Of a stretch of 9,618 bases of DNA, positions 7,064 through 9,618 are shown piece by piece. Every line of letters begins with the position of its first letter. The stretch's first letter is position 1. This DNA is from an uncultured delta proteobacterium (GTDB taxonomy: Bacteria > Myxococcota_A > Polyangia > Polyangiales > Ga0077539). The stretch is taken from NCBI GenBank assembly GCA_903885885.1, contig CAISKJ010001244.1:1-9618 (forward strand), read 5' to 3'. A model generated the notes under the pieces. The model made no database searches, was not told the DNA's origin, and saw only the letters and a list, made by a program, of their open reading frames with translations. The position numbers and the translations under genes are program-made.

Positions 7064-7106
7064 ACCGGTGTGAACATTGCGCGGACCGATGTGGCGATCG
7101 GTGCGT
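7064..7106. repeat. Right copy of the ACCGATGT repeat, with an inverted repeat
   Basis: ACCGGTGTGAACATTGCGCGG (7064-7084) matches the left-array unit at 5202-5222 at 19 of 21 positions. A second unit starting ACCGATGTGG follows at 7085. Inside it, ACCGAT (7085-7090) and ATCGGT (7097-7102) form an inverted repeat around a 6-bp centre. The site lies 92 bp upstream of the XRE-ImmA start and 9 bp past the stop of the 707-aa nuclease gene. It could be an operator for the HTH protein, a weak terminator hairpin, or just a member of a dispersed repeat family. Confidence 0.7.
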
Positions 7107-7114
7107 GGCGACCG

Positions 7115-9238
7115 TCAGGTGGGACCGCTACCCAGTCGCAGCCCGCCCGTGTCGCGAAAGTGCAGCCACGCGTTCGGTAGATCGAGGTCGCCGCGCCCTG
7201 TGAGCCACGCTGCGCGAAACTCACGCGCGCGTCGAACGAGCTCACGATCGCGAAGCGCCGAGCCCTCGATCGCGACGATCGTGTCCCACACCGAGGCAGC
7301 TTGCTCGCGCTCCTGCTCTCCGATCGAGCTGGCGAGTTCGAGCGGGCTGAGCAGCGGGCGCGGGGTGCCATCGGGGCGCACGAGTTCGAGAAGGTCGGCG
7401 AGACCGATGTTGTCGACCGCCACGATGTCGCGCTCGTTGAGCACGGTGCGAAGCCATCCGTCAGCGGTGCAGACCAACCATCGGGGGGCGGCCTTCGACC
7501 AGCGCTGGAGCTCACGCACGACGGCGCGGTCGTGGCGAAGCAACACGGCGTCGCGCTTCGTCGGCTCGCCCGACAGCTTCGGGTCGTCGGCCCCCTCGTC
7601 GACGCGCTCCACCTCGATGCCGTAGCGGGTGAGAATCGCGCGCAGCGCATGCTCGACGCGGCGGCGCTCGTCAGGCCACGCCATCGTGGCCGCGCGCGGC
7701 GCCCCGAAGTCGCCGAGAAACTGCGTGAACTCGCGCTCCGTTCGCGCACCTCCGCGGAGGGAGCAGAAGTGCGAAACGAAGTAGTTGTGCGAGCGCTCGA
7801 GCTCCGACTCGCTCTCGATCACCTCGGCGAAGGCCCGCGCGTTCAGCAGGTGCGAGGCCATCTCTTCGAGGTACACCGAGGGGACGACGCAGCGTGTTCC
7901 GCGCGACCTCAAGGCGCCGTGAAGCTCCGACGCCGCGAGGGAGGTCTTCCACGAGACCACGGGCTGATCGAAGAGCGCGCACACCATCGGCAGCGCCACG
8001 GAGCTGTCGAGCAGCACGCACTGCGACGAGGCGGTGAGGGCCTGCGTGAGCTCGGGCGCGTCGTGCTCGGTGAGGCGCAGAAACAGCTCGGCCGCCGCGA
8101 GGCTCTTCGCGAAGGGCGAAGCTGCGATCTCGCGCACCACGGCGTCGAGGGCCCGATGCCCCTGCTCGTCGGCGCCGAGCTCCTGCTCGACGCGCAGCAC
8201 CGCGCTCTTCCAACGAACGAACGCGTCGCGCTCGTAGCGACTCCGCGGCTGCTTCGACGGGTCGACGGCGTACAGCACCTGCTCGGCGATGGGGCTCTGA
8301 ACGAGGAGGCCCAGGTCGTCGAAGATGGCGCCGACCGCGCGCGTCGCGACCTCGTTGCGTCGGTGCCTGCCCTTGGGAACGAGCGGCTCGAGCACCTCGA
8401 CGCAGCGGGCGCGGAGCCTCTTCTGCTCGTCGCTGGCGAGCGTGAGCGACGCGCGGGTGCTCTCGCGCAGAGCCGCCTTTGCGCGCACGGTGTCACCGTC
8501 GATCTCGATAAGCTCCTCGCTGCACAGGTCGCGCAGGGAGCGGTCGATCAGCCGCGGCGTGTCCGTGAGCTGGAGGAGCGAGGCGCTCTGCGCCGCGAGC
8601 TCGGCGCGCGGGAGCTCGCCCGCGTGGCGATGGAGCACGGTGGCGATCGCGCTCTTCGCGACGGCCCATCGGTACTTCGCGGGCTTCTCGTGAAAGAACG
8701 AGAACGCGAGCAGCGCCTCGTCGCGCGCAGAGAGCGTAGGCGTCGCCGTAGCGTCGTAGCCCGGCACGCGGCGCGCGAGCAGACGCCAGAGCCCGGCCTT
8801 GTTCTCCAGGGCCAGCGCGGCGATCGCGCGGGCGTCGCACACGGTGACCCGCACGGCCCAGGTGTCGAAGAACTCTTGCGTGCGAAGTTCGACGTAGGTC
8901 GCATCGGTCACCTGCGAGGTGACGAAGAACAAGCGCTTGAAGTCCTGTCGCGCGACGTCACCTTCGCGTAGCGAGTCTCGATACGCGCAGAATGCCCGCA
9001 GGTCGCCTTCGAGCTTCGCGTCCCACTCCTGACTCTTGCCTGCGTGAAACTGCCCCGCCAGCCGCACCTGCGGCTCGCTCTGCAAGACCACCCACGCGTC
9101 GACGCCGCCATCGCCCTTGCCGTCGGTATAGAGCACCGCGCGGCTGAAGTGCTCGCGCAGAAACTCCAGGCCGATGCCCTTGAACTCCGAGGGCCCGATG
9201 GTGGTCTTGATCAGGTCGACCCATTCGTCAGGTGTCAC
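7115..9238 (-). CDS. Two-nuclease protein: N-terminal Mrr-like REase fold, winged-helix middle, C-terminal PIN-like domain
   Basis: I do not recognise this 707-aa protein as a named family. Residues about 1-145 look like a restriction-endonuclease-like domain: the helix GLEFLREHF (E25/E29), then GDGGVDAW with D47, a strand ending GQFHAGKS (Q63, H65, K68), and further strands LFFVTSQVT and VRVTVCDARAIAAL. The usual Q-x-K reads Q-F-H, so catalysis may be altered or use K68. Residues about 160-400 are helical with a winged-helix-like part (TPRLIDRSLRDLCSEELIEIDGD). Residues about 405-625 resemble a PIN domain: VLLDSS (D411), VYLEEM (E458), KRDAVLLRHD (D563/D570) and LVCTAD (D593). The start is GTG 9238, because AGGAG sits 7 nt ahead. 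The frame continues to a GTG at 9292 without such support. Its domains suggest nucleic-acid recognition and cleavage in defence; this is inference. Confidence 0.8.
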   Translation of the reverse strand: MTPDEWVDLIKTTIGPSEFKGIGLEFLREHFSRAVLYTDGKGDGGVDAWVVLQSEPQVRLAGQFHAGKSQEWDAKLEGDLRAFCAYRDSLREGDVARQDFKRLFFVTSQVTDATYVELRTQEFFDTWAVRVTVCDARAIAALALENKAGLWRLLARRVPGYDATATPTLSARDEALLAFSFFHEKPAKYRWAVAKSAIATVLHRHAGELPRAELAAQSASLLQLTDTPRLIDRSLRDLCSEELIEIDGDTVRAKAALRESTRASLTLASDEQKRLRARCVEVLEPLVPKGRHRRNEVATRAVGAIFDDLGLLVQSPIAEQVLYAVDPSKQPRSRYERDAFVRWKSAVLRVEQELGADEQGHRALDAVVREIAASPFAKSLAAAELFLRLTEHDAPELTQALTASSQCVLLDSSVALPMVCALFDQPVVSWKTSLAASELHGALRSRGTRCVVPSVYLEEMASHLLNARAFAEVIESESELERSHNYFVSHFCSLRGGARTEREFTQFLGDFGAPRAATMAWPDERRRVEHALRAILTRYGIEVERVDEGADDPKLSGEPTKRDAVLLRHDRAVVRELQRWSKAAPRWLVCTADGWLRTVLNERDIVAVDNIGLADLLELVRPDGTPRPLLSPLELASSIGEQEREQAASVWDTIVAIEGSALRDRELVRRAREFRAAWLTGRGDLDLPNAWLHFRDTGGLRLGSGPT

Positions 9239-9245
9239 GGCTCTG

Positions 9246-9250
9246 CTCCT
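9246..9250 (-). promoter_or_regulatory. Ribosome-binding site of the two-nuclease gene
   Basis: AGGAG on the minus strand lies 7 nt before the GTG at 9238. It decides against the upstream GTG at 9292 and against the out-of-frame ATG at 9300. Confidence 0.65.
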
Positions 9251-9297
9251 GCGCGCTGCCTCGACTCGATCGTAGCGACCTTCACCGGGCACCCCAC

Positions 9298-9327
9298 CAT
9301 AGGGGCGTCGACGACTCGGCCCGTCAA
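9298..9327 (-). promoter_or_regulatory. Possible sigma-70-like promoter for the two-nuclease gene
   Basis: Minus strand: TTGACG at 9327-9322, an 18-bp spacer, then CCTATG at 9303-9298. The -35 lies at the edge of an AT-rich islet (TTGTAATTGTATTTGAC), which stands out in this GC-rich DNA. The -10 is weak. The islet sits in the only non-coding gap (9239-9349) before the gene, where a promoter is expected. Confidence 0.35.
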
Positions 9328-9349
9328 ATACAATTACAACAGCGCGCCG

Positions 9350-9618
9350 TCACAGCAGAATGCGCGTCACCGTGTGCCCGTGCGCGGTGGTCACCGCGTC
9401 GACCGCGAGGCGATCGGGGAGCGACGCCGCGCTCGCCCGCTGATCGAAGCGCACGAGCCAGCCGACCGCGACCCCGAGGCGCGCGAGGTACTCGTCGAGC
9501 TGGTCGAGGCCCGCCTCCGCGGGGTCTCTCGCCTTGTCCGTGTCGCGCCAGGTCTTCACCTCGATGCCCAGGCGGTCGCCGCGGTACTCGACGCAGAGGT
9601 CGAGGCGCTTCGAGCCAA
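9350..9618 (-). CDS. C-terminal PD-(D/E)XK domain of a larger protein, probably an AAA-type ATPase (5' part outside window)
   Basis: Only the last 88 residues are visible. They read SKRLDLCVEYRGDRLGIEVKTWRD, then a helix GLDQLDEYLARLGV and GWLVRFDQR, and end in a strand TVTRILL. The D...E-V-K order is a PD-(D/E)XK nuclease core. The whole pattern (RLDLxVEY, IEVKTWR, QLxxYLxxLG, GWLVxFD) is what I know from the C-terminal nuclease-like domain of many AAA-like ATP-binding proteins (PDDEXK_9 type). The ATPase part is not in the window, so it is inferred. It is in the same direction as the two-nuclease gene, 111 bp ahead of it, so co-transcription is possible, but the gap may also hold a promoter. 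Confidence 0.72.
   Translation of the reverse strand, partial: GSKRLDLCVEYRGDRLGIEVKTWRDTDKARDPAEAGLDQLDEYLARLGVAVGWLVRFDQRASAASLPDRLAVDAVTTAHGHTVTRILL

Noticed and set aside
6973..7749. N-terminal extension of the XRE-ImmA frame
   Set aside because: The extra residues are Arg/Ser-rich noise overlapping the neighbouring gene. A Shine-Dalgarno and ATG sit exactly before the HTH domain.
7301..8971. Plus-strand open frame of 556 codons opposite the two-nuclease gene
   Set aside because: Arg/Glu/Ala-rich antisense shadow without motifs. The minus strand carries clear domains, a good RBS and a sensible start.

Overview
The window is very GC-rich (single 60-base lines in the high-GC parts count to about 77-78% G+C). 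Its codon use and intergenic style fit a Myxococcota-type or other high-GC soil bacterium. No taxonomic marker is present, so the source stays a guess. The content is that of an anti-phage defence island.

Left part, + strand (1-4953): the C-terminal end of a PglW-like protein (BREX-2 serine/threonine kinase) is followed by a complete PglX, the BREX-2 adenine-specific DNA methyltransferase. The two are separated by about 480 bp that hold a GC-rich hairpin and an array of about 12 tandem 21-bp repeats. PglX is a compositional mosaic: its start, catalytic core and C-terminus are very GC-rich, while the middle and target-recognition part falls to about 45-58% G+C. The other BREX-2 genes (pglY, pglZ, brxD, brxHI) are not in the window.

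Middle part (4954-7114): just after pglX lies a 150-bp, almost perfect palindrome whose arms each carry their own hairpin. It is followed by an array of 22-bp repeats. The repeat family recurs 1.8 kb away at 7064-7106. The two sites bracket a two-gene minus-strand module: an XRE-HTH/ImmA-IrrE metallopeptidase, then a PIN-domain ribonuclease. This looks like a toxin-antitoxin-type or protease-controlled nuclease module that may have moved as a unit.

Right part, minus strand (7115-9618): a 707-aa protein joins an N-terminal Mrr-like restriction-endonuclease-fold domain, a helical/winged-helix middle and a C-terminal PIN-like nuclease domain. I do not recognise it as a named system, and it is the best candidate here for something undescribed. 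Upstream of it is the C-terminal PD-(D/E)XK end of a second, probably unrelated or ATPase-linked protein that runs off the window.

Taken together, a BREX-2 system (phage DNA discrimination and methylation) converges on a stack of nuclease genes. The repeats and inverted repeats lie at the joints between modules.
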